Origin: Parasponia andersonii
Taxonomy: Eukaryota > Streptophyta > Magnoliopsida > Rosales > Cannabaceae
Direction: 5' to 3'
DNA: 64,000 bases
Assembly (NCBI GenBank): GCA_002914805.1
Contig: JXTB01000081.1
Span: 1,057,376-1,121,375, forward strand
Below the pieces are notes generated by a model. That model did no database searches and was not told the DNA's origin. It saw only the letters and a list, made by a program, of their open reading frames with translations. The translations under genes and the position numbers were made by a program. Below, piece by piece: positions 1-11,643 of this stretch. Position 1 is the stretch's first letter; every line of letters begins with the position of its first letter.

Positions 1-1000
1 CCCCCCCCAAACTGTCGAGGTAACCTTGGGGCATCCGACCCCCCAGCTGTCGAGGTAAGGGTCGGACTGGGCCAAAACTGTCCAGGATCTGTGATGGGCT
101 CAGCACTAACTTCGGATAGCCCAACGGCCGATTGGTGGATCACGTGCGACCCGCGTGGCCTTTAACTAATCACTCTCGACACCTGTCGGATAGTAGACCC
201 CTTTTGTGACCTGTTCAACCGCTCTGCCATCCACGTGGCGTATGGCTTAGGAACAGATCCCACACATATATATATATAAAGTTACAGTAAGCAAATTTGT
301 TTAAATTGCATATTCTCAATCCGATTAAGGATTATTCCTTAAAGCCCATAAATTTAAGGCCCAATAATATTTTCTGAAGAAACGCCCAAAAAGGTACAAG
401 AACCCAAAAGTCCCTTTGAACAAAGGCCCAACAAGAGTTCCAAGAGACCCAAGGCTCAGAAACATTCTCAAAAGACCAATCCCAACAGTGCTTTTAAAAT
501 TTGGACTCGCACTTTTTACACAAATGTAGGCCCATTAGTGTTTCAAATAAAGAGACCCAGCCCAAATCCAAAAGTCCTGTTCCCCAGATCATGAATGATC
601 ATCCAAAGTCCAAACAAAAAATAGGGCTGTATAGGAATTTGTCTAAATTTTGGCCTAAAAATTAGAATATGACCAAAGCCCAACTTTTATAGCTGAATGT
701 TCAACAAAAGACCCGTTAGAATTTTAATGAACTAAAATACCCTGACCCTTGAAACAAATCACTTCCTCCGTACAATCTTCACCCTCACAGGGTTCCTCTT
801 CCTCGAGTTCTCTCAGTCATTTTAAGTCCTCGCCATAATCTCCGCCACACTCATCCACGCCGCTATCACTCTCGACCTCGGCAGCACGTGCTTCCCTTTC
901 ATCGTAATGTGCCACCTCACTGCTCGACTGCAACACTGCTTTGCCATGTCGGCGTGCGTCATTGCATCTCATAAAGGACCAATGTTACGGAATCGGTACA
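1..1000. other. Unclassified repeat-like DNA, no gene recognised
   Basis: No convincing coding region is visible. The first 100 bases repeat the short motif CTGTCGAGGTAA (near 12 and 48), with a related CTGTCCAGG near 88. A TATA-like run (TATATATATATAAAG) lies near 267-281, about 25 bases after a CACGTGGCG motif, and resembles the promoter part of a plant LTR. From 330 to 750 the DNA is rich in short GGCCCAA and CCCAAAAG motifs. From 770 to 905 it is C/T-rich. It may be the remains of an LTR, but I see no second copy in the window to prove it. Confidence 0.3.
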
Positions 1001-1004
1001 TAGA

Positions 1005-1415
1005 TTTGGGACTTGTCATGCCAACGCCGTGGGTTACCTCTTCCACGACCTCTTGTCAGACTTTCTCGTCTATCTTCATTTTCATAATTATTGTTGAAGT
1101 ATCTTCTTCCTCCTCTTCCACGTCCACGACCTCTTCCTTAGCCACTGCCTCTTCCACATCCTCTTCCATTGTCGGAATCTTCTTCTTTCTCTTGGAGTTG
1201 AGTCTTAAGAAGCTACTCATTGAAATTTTGCATCTTCTTTTTCTTTTCTTCGTGGGCTTGCAAGGAACCCAAGAGTTGTTCTATTGTCATGGCTTCTAAG
1301 TCTTTGCTTTCATCAATGACAGTAACAATATTCTCGAATTTTGGATCTAACGATCGAAGAATCTTTTCCATGATTGTAACATTTTCTAGTTTCTCACCAT
1401 TTCTTTTCATTTGAT
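1005..1415 (-). pseudogene. Copia gag fragment, antisense (broken)
   Basis: Read on the minus strand this is the C-terminal part of a Ty1/copia gag polyprotein (UBN2 family). It contains the familiar stretches QMKRNGEKLE, EKILRSLDPKFE and EQLLGSLQAHEEK. After a frameshift comes an Arg/Gly-rich tail (RGRGRGNPR) of the kind that precedes the CCHC zinc knuckle; no complete knuckle is visible. In an intact element Gag packages the RNA into cytoplasmic particles. Here there is no start region, and the orientation is opposite to the RNase H and LTR that follow directly at about 1420, so this is a rearranged remnant. Confidence 0.8.
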
Positions 1416-1419
1416 TAGA

Positions 1420-2137
1420 ATGTGGAGTCAAGCTATCAAAGCATGATGAAGGAGAAAGAGTGGATCCAACACTCTACAAGAGCTTAGTTGGAAGTTTGCG
1501 CTACTTGACTTGCACAAGACCTAACATTCTCTATGCTGTGGGCTTAGTTAGTCGTTACATGGAATCTCCAACAATCACTCGCTTGAAAGTAGCCAAAAGA
1601 ATCCTTCGATATATTAAAGGTACAACTAACTTTGGCTTACGATATTCATCATCGAATAACTATAATCTTGTGAGTTATAGTGACAGTGATTGGAGTGGAG
1701 ACTTAGATGATCGAAAGAGTACTAGTGGTTTTATATTCTTCATGGGAGACACTGCTTTCACATGGATGTCTAAGAAGCAACCAATCGTCACACTTTCAAG
1801 TTGTGAAGCAGAGTATGTTGCAGCTACATCATATGTCTATCATGCGATTTGGCTAAGAAATTTGTTGAAAAAATTATGCATTCCGCAGAATGAACCCACT
1901 GAGATCTATATTGACAATAAATCAGAAATTGCTTTAGCAAAGAATCCCGTCTTCCATGATAAAAGCAAGTATATCGACACTCGCTACCATTATATAAGGA
2001 AATGTGTTGCAAGAAAGGATGTACAACTGAAGTATGTAAAGACTCAAGACCAAGTGGCAGATATTTTCACCAAACCACTCAAGCAAGAAGATTTTCTTAA
2101 GTTAAGAGATTTACTAGGTGTCACAAATCAAGTTTAA
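1420..2137 (+). pseudogene. Copia RT C-terminus and RNase H domain
   Basis: This is the 3' end of a Ty1/copia pol gene. The frame is open from about 1420, upstream of the first methionine at 1460. The stretch DPTLYKSLVGSLRYLT marks the end of the reverse transcriptase region. It is followed by RNase H signatures YSDSDWSGD, RKSTSGF, LSSCEAEYVA and YIDNKS, and the typical end DQVADIFTKPL. The frame stops at 2137, directly before a polypurine tract and the 3' LTR, as in intact elements. The acidic catalytic residues of RNase H appear present. All upstream pol (protease, integrase, most of RT) is missing, so it cannot transpose by itself. Confidence 0.9.
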
Positions 2138-2508
2138 GGGGGAGTGTTAGAAATAAACTGATTTTGTGACCCATTGGACCATAATTTAGTTGTTTGAGCT
2201 TATATTGTGAGTTGGGCTTATTTTGGTGGTGTGTGTCTAATAGCCCATAGTTTAATATCCAAGTTTCTAGAGTATTTTTGTATTTGCTAGATTACTCTTG
2301 TATTTTGTATAATTAATTAGGTAGTGGAGGTTACATGGAGTATCTAGAATCATCCTTGGAGTAGTATAAATAGAGTGCTCCTCCCCCCATTTTGTATCAA
2401 GCAAAATAGAAACAATTCAAGTAATATTACAAGCTCTTCTCTTCCACCAAAATTCTCTCTAGTTTCTTCTTTAGCCTTTCTAGCCTTAAAAACCTCCTAT
2501 TTCCAACA
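2136..2508 (+). mobile_element. Polypurine tract and 3' LTR of copia remnant
   Basis: The polypurine tract AAGGGGGAG (2136-2144) is followed at 2145 by TGTTAGAAATA. The LTR ends at 2508 with TATTTCCAACA, the near-perfect inverse of its start, giving a 364-bp LTR with TG...CA ends. A TATA-like AGTATAAATAGAG lies near 2363. No matching 5' LTR is in the window, and a TSD cannot be tested because the left border is lost. Confidence 0.85.
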
Positions 2509-2959
2509 AGCCTATGGTTATGTGTTGTTTGGGTTTAACTTCAATATTACAGGTTGATCAGAAGGTTGATAAAGTAGGAGATAAGGAGTTGTGATTAATT
2601 AGTATTATACTATTAATAGCATGGGTTTTGTGGTGGTTTTAGGAATGTTCCGTTTATGTGTTAATTTTTCTACGAGATAAATTGTACACAAATACATGTA
2701 TACATATAATTAATTAAGTAGAGTATTTTTATTTAATTGACAGATCACTCTTGCTAAGCAAGTAAGGAAAATGAACTCCTAGCTTAATTTTCTTTGACAA
2801 AAGGGAAAACTAAAATTAAAGTACTTACAACCACTCTTTGGCAATTATTTGTTCTCTCTTTATTTACAAATATTTATATATATATATATATATATATGGT
2901 CTGCAAAATCAATAGTCAATTTTAGGCTAATTGCTTTTTGTAAATTGCACAACCAAAGC
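2509..2959. other. AT-rich spacer, no gene seen
   Basis: AT-rich sequence with a (TA)n microsatellite at about 2875-2897. I see no coding potential and no further recognisable element. Confidence 0.5.
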
Positions 2960-3785
2960 TTATCATATACCATAATAGATATTTTATATACTACGACCAA
3001 AATTTTATATACCACAACGGAAATCTTATATACCATAATCAAAATTTTATATATTTAATGAACCTAAAACTAATATACCAAAACAGATATCTTATATACC
3101 ATACCAAAATTTTATATTCCAAAAAAATATTTCATGAACCAAAAACAAAACCTACAAAAACAAATATATCATATACCACAACATATATCTTATATACCAT
3201 GACATATATCTTATATACAACAACCAAAATTTTATATACCAAATAAAAATTCTTATGAACCAAAAATAAAACCTACAAAAACAAGCATTCTATGTACCAC
3301 AATAGATATAAAATATACCACGACCAAAATTTTGTATACTGAAAAAAATTTCATGAACTAAAAACATTGTCTACAAAAATAAGCATACCATATACCACAA
3401 TAGATCTTCTATATACCGAGACCAAAAGTTTATAAACCATGACCATAACTCTATATACTAAACCAAAAATAAAACCTACAAAAATAAGCATACTATATAT
3501 CATAATAGATATCTTATATACCACGATCAAAATTTTATATACCACAAAAAATTTCATAAACAAAAAAAACACCTCATCAAACAAGTACACTATATACCAC
3601 AACAAATAATATATATACTACGATCATAATTTTATATACCACAACAGAAATCTTATGTACTATAGCCAGAATTTTATATACTAATCAGCAAATATTTCAT
3701 GAATAAAAAATAATGCCTACAAAAGCAAGCATGTTGTGTACCACACCAGATATCTTATATACCATGATGAAAATTTTATCATTAT
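2960..3785. repeat. Degenerate AT-rich minisatellite array
   Basis: Short units of the type ATCTTATATACCA and AAAATTTTATATACCA recur throughout. They are organised into larger units of roughly 95-140 bp, each containing a segment like AAAACCTACAAAAACAAGCAT (near 3140, 3263, 3360, 3468, 3565 and 3708). Copies differ by many substitutions and small indels. The apparent YTTTKILYTTTEILYT reading frame is only a by-product of the repeat. The array directly abuts the truncated end of the gypsy element at about 3815. Confidence 0.85.
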
Positions 3786-3814
3786 ACACGCAACAACTAG
3801 TAATTGTCCTAGTT

Positions 3815-4207
3815 GAAATTAATTTATTATTTTCATTTTTTACTATAGTAACTCTAGATTTTTTAGGTACAACTTAGGTAGGACTTACCCATTTACTGTC
3901 GGAAATAGGATAAATGATTCCATTATCTAGGAACTTAATGACTTCATTTTGTCACTACTTTCATATTAGGATTAAGTCGTCTTTGCATTTCTCTTGTGGG
4001 TTTGCTATTTCCCTCTAAATAAGTCTTGTGTGTGTAAATCAAAGGACTTATTCCCTTTATGTCAGCTATGGTCCATCCTAAAGCAGATTTATGCATTTTT
4101 AAAGTTTGTAACAACTTACCTTCTTGTTGTTCATCAAGTTTGCAAGAGATTATTACCGAAAAAATCTCATCATCCCCTAAAAAGGAGTATTTGAGATTGG
4201 ATGGCAA
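3815..4207 (-). pseudogene. Gypsy RT N-terminal fragment, truncated
   Basis: The minus-strand reading resembles the linker and start of the reverse transcriptase of Athila-type Ty3/gypsy elements. It shows LKYSFLGDDEIF, then HKSALGWTIADIKGISP, then QRRLNPNMK, followed after frameshifts by a degraded segment matching the start of the RT palm (around 3815-3930). The catalytic YVDD region, RNase H, integrase and 3' LTR are absent; sequence similarity stops where the minisatellite begins. It is a non-functional remnant. Confidence 0.8.
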
Positions 4208-4299
4208 TGACTCAAGCTTGGGTTATTATATGCTTGAAGGCATTATTTTATTGCAACGTGGTGGTTATTCTTCGAATCTTGGCCTCCATCCTTTGTTTT

Positions 4300-5097
4300 T
4301 CATTCCTTGAGAATAGTTAAGTATAGAACATATATTAGAGATATCATAATCCAAATGCATTCTTGATTAAATGAATTAACTAAAGAAACTTCCAACAGAT
4401 CTAAATTACTCCATGTTTGAACATAATCACTTAAGATAGTTTCAATCACGTTAGTTTCCTCATTTTCATCTTCTTCATGCGGTTGCTTACACAAATTGAA
4501 AACATTAAATTCAAGTGTCATGTTCCCAAATAAAAACTTCAGCACTCCATTCCTACAACTAATCAAAGTATTAGAAGTTGCTAGAAATAGTTTTCCTAAA
4601 ATGATAGGAATTGGATTACTTACTTCAAAAGGTTGTGTATCCAAGACAATAAAATCCACAGGATATATGAATTTATCAACTTGAACTAACACATCTCCCA
4701 CTATTCCTCTTAGGACTTTAACTAATCTATTGACAAGAAAAAGAGTGACAGAAGTTGATTTTAACTCACCTAGATTGAGTCTTTGATAAACTGAATATGG
4801 AAGTAAATTCACACTAGCTCTAAGATCAAGTAAGGCTTGTTCAATTTTCTGTTCACCAATAACACATAAAATTGTAGGACAACCAGAGTCTTTATATTTT
4901 AAACCATTATTATTTTGAAGTATTGAACTTACTTGTTCAACTAGAAATACTTTCTTTTTTACAATACACAAGTCCTTCAAGAATTTAGCATAAGATGGTA
5001 CATATTTAATATTATCCAATAAAGGGATATTCATCTTTACCTGTTTGAAGATTTCAAATATTTTAGGATTATAATTCATTTTCCTTGAATTATTCAA
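4300..5097 (-). pseudogene. Gypsy aspartic protease region
   Basis: This 265-residue open stretch contains a retropepsin of the Athila-like gypsy type. Visible blocks are IEQALLDLRASVNLLPYSVY (the active-site block), VKVLRGIVGDVLVQVDKF, YPVDFIVLDTQP, IPIILGKLFLATS and FGNMTLEFNVF. The family active site reads D-L-G-A-S; here it is D-L-R-A-S (about 4812-4828), so the catalytic aspartate is kept but the following glycine has become arginine, consistent with a G-to-A change. It lies between gag (higher coordinates) and RT (lower), in the expected order. It is probably inactive. Confidence 0.85.
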
Positions 5098-5704
5098 AGT
5101 ATGAGGAAATGGAGAACGAGAGAGGATTCAATCTTTTCTTCAAATGGTATAGGTTTAACCCCTTCCTTACCCTTAGAGTTTAATTCTTCATCTTTCTCAC
5201 AAGGTTTAAGAATAGGTTTTTCAACAATCTTACAACTAAGAAGAGTCACGATTGATTTGTTTGATCCATGTGTTGGCCTCCAGAGGATCCTGCATATGAA
5301 TTGAATTCTCCATTAGGATTTTGTTGTGGTTGAGAAGGAAACTTACCTTCTCTTGAATTTAGAGTGCATATGTAAATTTTGCAATAGTATCTTTCAAATT
5401 CACCATAGTTTAGGTTTTTGAGCATTGATAGACTTTCTTTTCAATGAATAAATGTAATATTTCTTCAAATTTATCCTAGAAGGAGGTATGTAAGGTGCAT
5501 AACTTTGAGGATTTTGAAAATTTTGTTGTGCATGAAATGGTGATTGTGAAGATTGTGCATGATTATCATTTCTCTAATAAAAATTTAGGTGATTCCTCCA
5601 ACCAAGATTATAAGATTGAGAAAATAGATTAGGATTTCGTCTTTTGAATATGTTCAAAACATTAGCTTGCTCATGAAGACATTCCTTAAAAGAGGTAAAG
5701 TTGG
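5098..5704 (-). pseudogene. Gag-protease linker of gypsy element, degraded
   Basis: The minus strand reads as a Gln/Asn/Pro-rich linker (NPQSYAPYIPPS near 5500, NFQNPQ nearby) typical between the zinc knuckle and protease of these elements, with several stops and frame changes. No separate gene is seen. Confidence 0.6.
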
Positions 5705-6615
5705 ACAATCATTAGTTGAGTGATCATTAGTTTCACAAATATGACACAATTTCTTGCACAGATTTTACTTGACTACTCCTTTTCATCTCAAGTGCCTCAA
5801 ATTTTCTAGCTAAGGATGCAAGTTTGGCATAGAACTCGTAATCTTCACTAAGGTTATACATGCCTCCACTAGATGTAGAGGGTTGAGTTTTGGTAGGTGC
5901 CTCACAAGTTCCCACAGTGTCCCAATTTTGTGCATTTTCAGCCAGTAAGTCTAAGTATTCAATTGCCTCATTGGGGGTTTTATCTTCAAAAGTACCATTA
6001 CACATGATTTCGGTCATTTGCCTGTCTCTAAGTGTTAATTCCTCATATAAATGTGACACATACCTCCACGTTTCAAATCCATGGTGAGAACAAGTATTAA
6101 GTAATTCCTTATACATATCCCAACACTAGTAAAATATTTCTCCTTATTTTTGAGTGACCTTGTTTTTGAGTGAAAGTGGTGATTTGTCTTTGAAAAGAAT
6201 TTGTTCAGTGAGGAAGGAAATTTTTTTTCAAAAACTGTTGTTGCATTTCATCCCAATAGACAATGGAACTCGACATAAGATTTTTTAGCCATATTTTAGC
6301 TTTATCTTTTAATGAAAAAGGAAAAAGCTTAAGTCTAATCGTGTTCATGCTACAATTTTGGTCATTATAAGTGTTACACACCTCTTCAAATTCCCTTAAA
6401 TGCAAATATGGATTTTCTAACTCTAAGCCACGAAAATTTAGTAAAATTTGAATGATACCAGGCATGAAATTGAAATGAGATGCATCAGAAGGAAAAACTA
6501 AATATAAGGGTGCACTTATTCTTATGGGATTCATGTGGTCTCTTAGTGTCCTAGGTCTATCTTGGTCATTATGTACAGAATAATTATATCCTTTGTCAAC
6601 TTGATTTTTGGCCAT
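5705..6615 (-). pseudogene. Gypsy gag with CCHC zinc knuckle
   Basis: Minus-strand gag of the Athila-like element. A probable start (MAKNQVDKG) is at 6615. The retrotransposon gag domain follows: GLELENPYLHLREFEEVCNT, IRLKLFPFSLKDKAKIWL and DEMQQQFLKK, then after a frameshift near 6150 YKELLNTCSHHGFETW and EIMCNGTFEDKTPNEAIEYL. The gene ends with a knuckle CHICETNDHSTNDC (5705-5746), which fits CX2CX4HX4C. Gag would assemble the particle and bind RNA. At least one frameshift and a stop between 5733 and 5750 break the frame, so it is dead as it stands. Confidence 0.85.
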
Positions 6616-6815
6616 GTTTTCAAGCGAAATTGAAGGCTTCCTAATAAGTCTACTACTTAATGAGTGTGACCAAACTTTCATGCAAATGTAGAACAAGAAA
6701 GGAATTTTTTTTTCTTTTTTTTTTTATCCACAAGAAAGAAAATACGGAAGGAAAGAGATGAGATGAAAATTAAAAGGAAAAGAACGAAATTATGGTATAA
6801 AGAATAAACTTTACC

Positions 6816-6833
6816 TCCCCGGCAACGACCCCA
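6816..6833 (-). other. Primer binding site, tRNA-Asp type
   Basis: On the minus strand this reads TGGGGTCGTTGCCGGGGA. That differs at two positions from TGGCGCCGTTGCCGGGGA, the primer site known from Athila-type elements and complementary to the 3' end of tRNA-Asp. It lies six bases inside the LTR end at 6840, as expected for a minus-strand element. Confidence 0.8.
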
Positions 6834-6839
6834 AAAACT

Positions 6840-8492
6840 TGACTGGTTCAAATTAATGATGTCTTCTCCCAAGTGTAGGAGTGTCAAAGTAATAAATTAC
6901 TCGATAAGACCGAGGTCGATTCATAGGAAGAATAGTGAATAATACAAGATCATAACACATATATTATAAGAATAAAAATAATACGAGAGAGTATGTCGCA
7001 GGATAATTATAATAATATGAAACAACATGAGAGAAATATAATGATATGAAATTACAAAATTAAACAATTACTAAGATTAGGGGATCTACCCTTGGGTACA
7101 TCAAATAAGTATAATCTAAGATTTTTTATCACTCAATTGAAATCCACACAAAATGGAGGTTCTAATTGGAGGATTTATCATCAAAGGTCTATTATTAGTT
7201 ATTTATGTGATTAGATTAGTTTTCTTAATTACCTTCTTTGATAACACCAACACTTGCAAATATGGTCAAGCATTCATAGTGCCACCTCATGTCCATAATA
7301 AATCAAAATCCCTTCCCAGTACAACAGGTATAAAAAGAATTAAGTATTTGTTATACTAAAGATTGACTATTATGAATCAAGACCCATTACGTAATAAGGA
7401 GGATATTAAGATTGATTAACAAAATTAAGTAACACATGTATAACAGTGATTAAAATATATAAACAATAAAGTCCACCTAGATTTTATATTATACCTATCT
7501 TTCCCCTAAGAGATTCACCATTTCATCTTAGCAACATGCAAGATTAAGTAAACATGATGAAGAAGAACAATTAGTATAAATAGAATATGAACATAACTTT
7601 AAACACAAAACTCGTACTATTTTTGATGACAAAGTAAGATTACAATAACATGAATAACAAGAGAAGAAAAAAAGAGAGTAATCTTGATCTCCAACTAAGA
7701 TACCTCCTAAGCCTAGCTTAAGCATCTATTTATAGGAAAACCTAAAGATACAATGTCAGAATTTATTGGCTAAGGATAAGTGCAAGTTGATAACTTGTTT
7801 AAGTAGATTCAGTCCCTCCCTAAGATATATCTGTAACTCTATGAAATTAGATGAAACACATCTTGATCAAAGAATCGAAAATGAAGTCTTATCTCTTAGG
7901 AGTCATATGCCACAAAAATTACATCCATTGGAGTTATATTTCTTAATTTATAGCAATAATAGTGAAGATAGGTTCTACTGAGTCAAAATTAGTTATTGAT
8001 CTTATCATCTAGAACAATATGATATCTTCACCCAAATTTCAGCTTTTTTTGAATTTTCTCAAAGAACAAATCATCTAGATCATTTTGTTTTTCTGTAGCA
8101 TCAAGAATTAGTCTATATAAGATTGTATTGAGGCCAAGATGGGCAAAATATTGAAGGGTATCAAGCTGAATAAGAATGCAATCCAATTTGCAATATTGTC
8201 CATTTGATACCCATTTCGAAATAATATAGGCAGATCTTGTGAATTAAATTTAGTGAGAAATTGAGTCCAGAATCTATGGGTTCAAGAATTAGATCAATCT
8301 CCTATATAGTATAGATTATGTGCATATTTTACAAAACCTAGACAGAAACAAACATTTAGCACAAATTAGGGGCAATTCTTACTTTTTTTCCTATGTCTAT
8401 GGATGTGTCTTAAATTAGAGAATTTAATAAAACTCTAAGTGTATAATAATAATATAATCTCATAATAAATATACACAATTAGATATTCATCA
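6840..8492 (-). mobile_element. 5' LTR of Athila-like gypsy element
   Basis: On the minus strand this 1,653-bp LTR begins TGATGAATATC and ends CAGTCA, next to the primer site. Its borders are defined by comparison with a second copy at 57828-59468, since similarity starts and stops at the same TG/CA termini. The plus strand, antisense to the LTR, carries a short open frame at 7153-7359 with a hydrophobic start that is also open in the second copy. The 3' LTR partner is missing because the element is truncated near 3815. The flank after 8492 (AACCC) has no partner, so no TSD can be tested. Confidence 0.85.
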
Positions 8493-9383
8493 AACCCGTG
8501 ATTAATGAAGAATAAGTATAAAATAATTGAGGTTAAGATTAGATCATAGAGTATATAAATAAAGGGCCACCAAAATACATGCCACGTGTCGAAGTCCTAG
8601 TAGACAGTCAAAATGAGAAACAACACTTCCCATAATACCCTTGCCATGTGGGTAATTGTAGAAATGACTAACTTAATATATAGAGGTGTAAAAGTTAGCA
8701 CAATATTATCTACGTGTCAAAATCTTAATAAGTTGTAGATATAGAAAACGACACATCCCATAGCACCTTTGCCATGTTAGCAGTTGTAGGGATAACGTAC
8801 TTAAAATATAATAATAATAATAATAATAATAATAGAATAATAATACTAATGATATTGTAATAATAAATATGTAAGTGCTATCACAACACTTCCTAAGTGT
8901 CGTAGTCCTGATAAGCTGTTATAATGAGTAACAACAGTTCCTAGAGTGTCTTTGCTACAAAAGACAGTTGTTAGGACAATTGCTTAGGTGAGATGATTAT
9001 AATAATATAATAATATAGAGTGATAAAATGGTCTAGTAGACTGAGGTAAATAAACTGACCAAAATATCAACTAGAAGTCAACTACTAAAAATGAGAGATT
9101 AAAAATAATAGAGGTAATAATAATAATAATAAATGAAGCAAGGATTGAGATAGTGAAAGAATATAAAATTCTGAACTTGTGCTACATGTCAAACATAGAA
9201 TTCGAGGAGAGCAATTCGGTGCCCATAGATCACTAGAGTGCAAAGATTAGAAACTGCATGTAAGACAACTTATAAAGTAAATTAGTAATATACAAGTAGA
9301 GAAAATAATAAAACAATAGAAAAAGTGGTATAGAAAAAGAATATTAAGCCTATGACATGTAAATGGGCCTAAGAATAGGTACA
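8493..9383. repeat. Three diverged tandem units in AT-rich DNA
   Basis: Three related units start near 8582, 8711 and 8893. Each carries a block like CACGTGTCGAAGTCCT, then AACAACACTTCCCATA, then CCTTTGCCATGT and CAGTTGTAGG. Spacing is about 130 and 180 bp; the larger gap is expanded by an (ATA)n microsatellite at about 8809-8833. The rest is AT-rich with further ATA runs near 9115-9133. No gene is seen. Confidence 0.7.
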
Positions 9384-9388
9384 TGCAA

Positions 9389-11643
9389 TGTCACGACCTA
9401 AAATCCCAAGCTGTGACTTTTTAGTAATTTTGAGTATAAATTAATATAAATAAAGAATTTTACAAAATTCGGAGAAAACCCAGTACTTGGATATTTCATT
9501 TTAGTCCTTGACTCATTAGAAATTCTATATAAAAGGGGACGCATCTTTAGTTTAATTTATTAAGAGAGATATGCCAATTAAAATTTGATGAAACATAGTT
9601 AATTTGTACAAAAACTTGATTTGATAAAAACTATAGCATTGATTAAAATGAAGTTCGTAAATCTTGAGTCGGAGAGTCCAAAATTTGATTTACAGAATTA
9701 ATCAAAATTTCCAAGTACTTAAAACTTTAAAAATATGCTCCCTGGGAACTATATATATACCAAATCCACAAATAGTAGTAAATACATCCTCATACATTCA
9801 CTTGATAGACTCAAAGAACTTGGCTAAACAGTTAGACATGGAGAAAGAGTGAGACAAAGCAAAGTACTAACCCAAGGAGGAATAAGACCATGAGTCTAAG
9901 CCAAACGACTTGCCTAGCCATCGATACAACTGACTCGAATGAGTGATCACCTGAAAGGAAGGGGGGAAAAGAGAAGGGGTGAGCTCGAAAGCTCAGTAGG
10001 AAAGTTGTTACCTCAATTAAAACCTTTTTAGTGATGGAAGGCCCCTGCATAGTTAGTTTAATCTAAAATAACTTTGTAAAACCATATGTGCATATATTCA
10101 TAAAATATCCAAAACTGAGAGTCCACATGCACATACATATATATAGAGTACGGAAAACATAATATGCCAAAACTAATCAGTCCACAAACACATGACACAA
10201 ATCCATCCATACCCATGAGTTCATCACCTCTCATCAATGGAAACCAGGGTATTGGCACTATGTGTGCCATATAGCCTGCCTGACACCTAGCCCATAACTG
10301 GAGGGGACACTAGTGTATCGCCTACCAAACCTGGAGGGACAACCGCATTGCTTACGCCTGCCAAATAGGGAGGTAATCAGAAGAAATACTCCGCACAGGT
10401 TCACGGACTCTCACTATCAATGGGGCCATAGCACCATACTATAAAAACCCTATGATACTTACCTGGGACTCATGTATAATCCTATGACACGTCTACTTTG
10501 AACTGATGTGTAAAAGTAGCCATAGAGTAAATTAAGTTCAAATGATGCTCTGGTTTTTAATAAAATAATTCATTAAATTTTGTAGGAAAATGGGTAGCAT
10601 AACAGTCCTATTTTAACATACCAAAAAATAACCTGCACTCAGAAAATTCCTAGAGCAATCCAATATATAAATCATACCATTCAATTCCATTGCAGTTATT
10701 TAAAAGTTCTAAAATCACATTTGTTCTCATACGTTGCAGAAAATAAGTTTTATTCAAAATAACATAAAAGAGAGGTAACTGAATCCCTACCTCACTAGAA
10801 TAGCGATACTACGCTTTTGGATACTCAAGGTGCCGTTGGATAATCACTTAGAGGGTCGGGAACTAATCCCACGCCCTCGATCGTCCTCTTGTGAAAAACC
10901 AACTTCTCACCGGAGCTTCAATTCCACAAATGGATCTCTTCATTGAATTCTTAGCACCCAAAAATAGTTGGGTTAGACATATGACTTGTCCAATTCGAGT
11001 CCGCGCGCACACAGGACTGGTGGCATGCAAAACGAGACAAATTCTCGACCGTCCGATCTCGATTTTCGTATGATTACCAAATGACACAATATATATATAT
11101 ATATCAAACTTCTCTATTTTCCTAGTACAATCCAAAAATGACAATGAAAACGAAATCTAACAGTCAGATCAAAAACTAAAATTCGAAACTCAAAAGCACC
11201 CAACAATGGCAACTTTTAAACTAGACAAAACAGGATTGTGAAATATATACCTTGGTGATTCTTGCGACGATACGAATCTAATGAGCCCAGTTTGGGGTCG
11301 AATAGTGGCCGGAATAGTCGCCGGTGACGAAAACTCTGAAATGGCCAAAAACAGTATTTTTCTAGCGGGGGAGCACGGTGGCTTCATGGAACCGGTGGCG
11401 GGGGTCGCTGGTGGCATAGCGAGGCAGCGCCGGCTAGTTGGCTGGCCGGACTACGTCTGGGGCAGCGACTACGGCTGGTCCTGGTCTTCAGCCGTGAATG
11501 AGGAAGAGAAAGGGCAGAGGGGGAGAAGGGAATCGGGTGAGTGAGAGAGAGAGGGTGAGTGGGGTATATATATATATATATAAAAAGATTTTTTTTAAAT
11601 ATGGTCAAATGACCATTCTACTTCTAAAAAAATTGGGTTTACA
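9389..11643 (-). mobile_element. 3' LTR of the LARD element (2,255 bp)
   Basis: On the minus strand it starts TGTAAACCCAAT and ends GGTCGTGACA. A (TA)n run at about 11562-11582 lies some 70 bases inside the start and could serve as TATA box for minus-strand transcription. It contains about 885 bp (around 10311-11197) missing from the other LTR. A small frame at 11281-11544 has a counterpart at 16296-16556, but both lie inside the LTRs and look like by-products of a GC-rich segment. Confidence 0.85.

Noticed and set aside
907..1299. 130-residue Ser-rich plus-strand frame
   Set aside because: It is the antisense of the copia gag Glu/Lys-rich and Arg/Gly-rich segments; the minus strand carries the real similarity.
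2849..3605. Frames rich in YTTTKIL or VYKISVVVYKI
   Set aside because: By-products of the TTATATACCA minisatellite; the same pattern appears in several frames.
11281..11544. 86-87 residue plus-strand frame with a Gly/Trp-rich sequence, repeated at 16296-16556
   Set aside because: Both copies lie inside the LARD LTRs at matching positions. The frame reflects a GC-rich LTR segment, not an independent gene.
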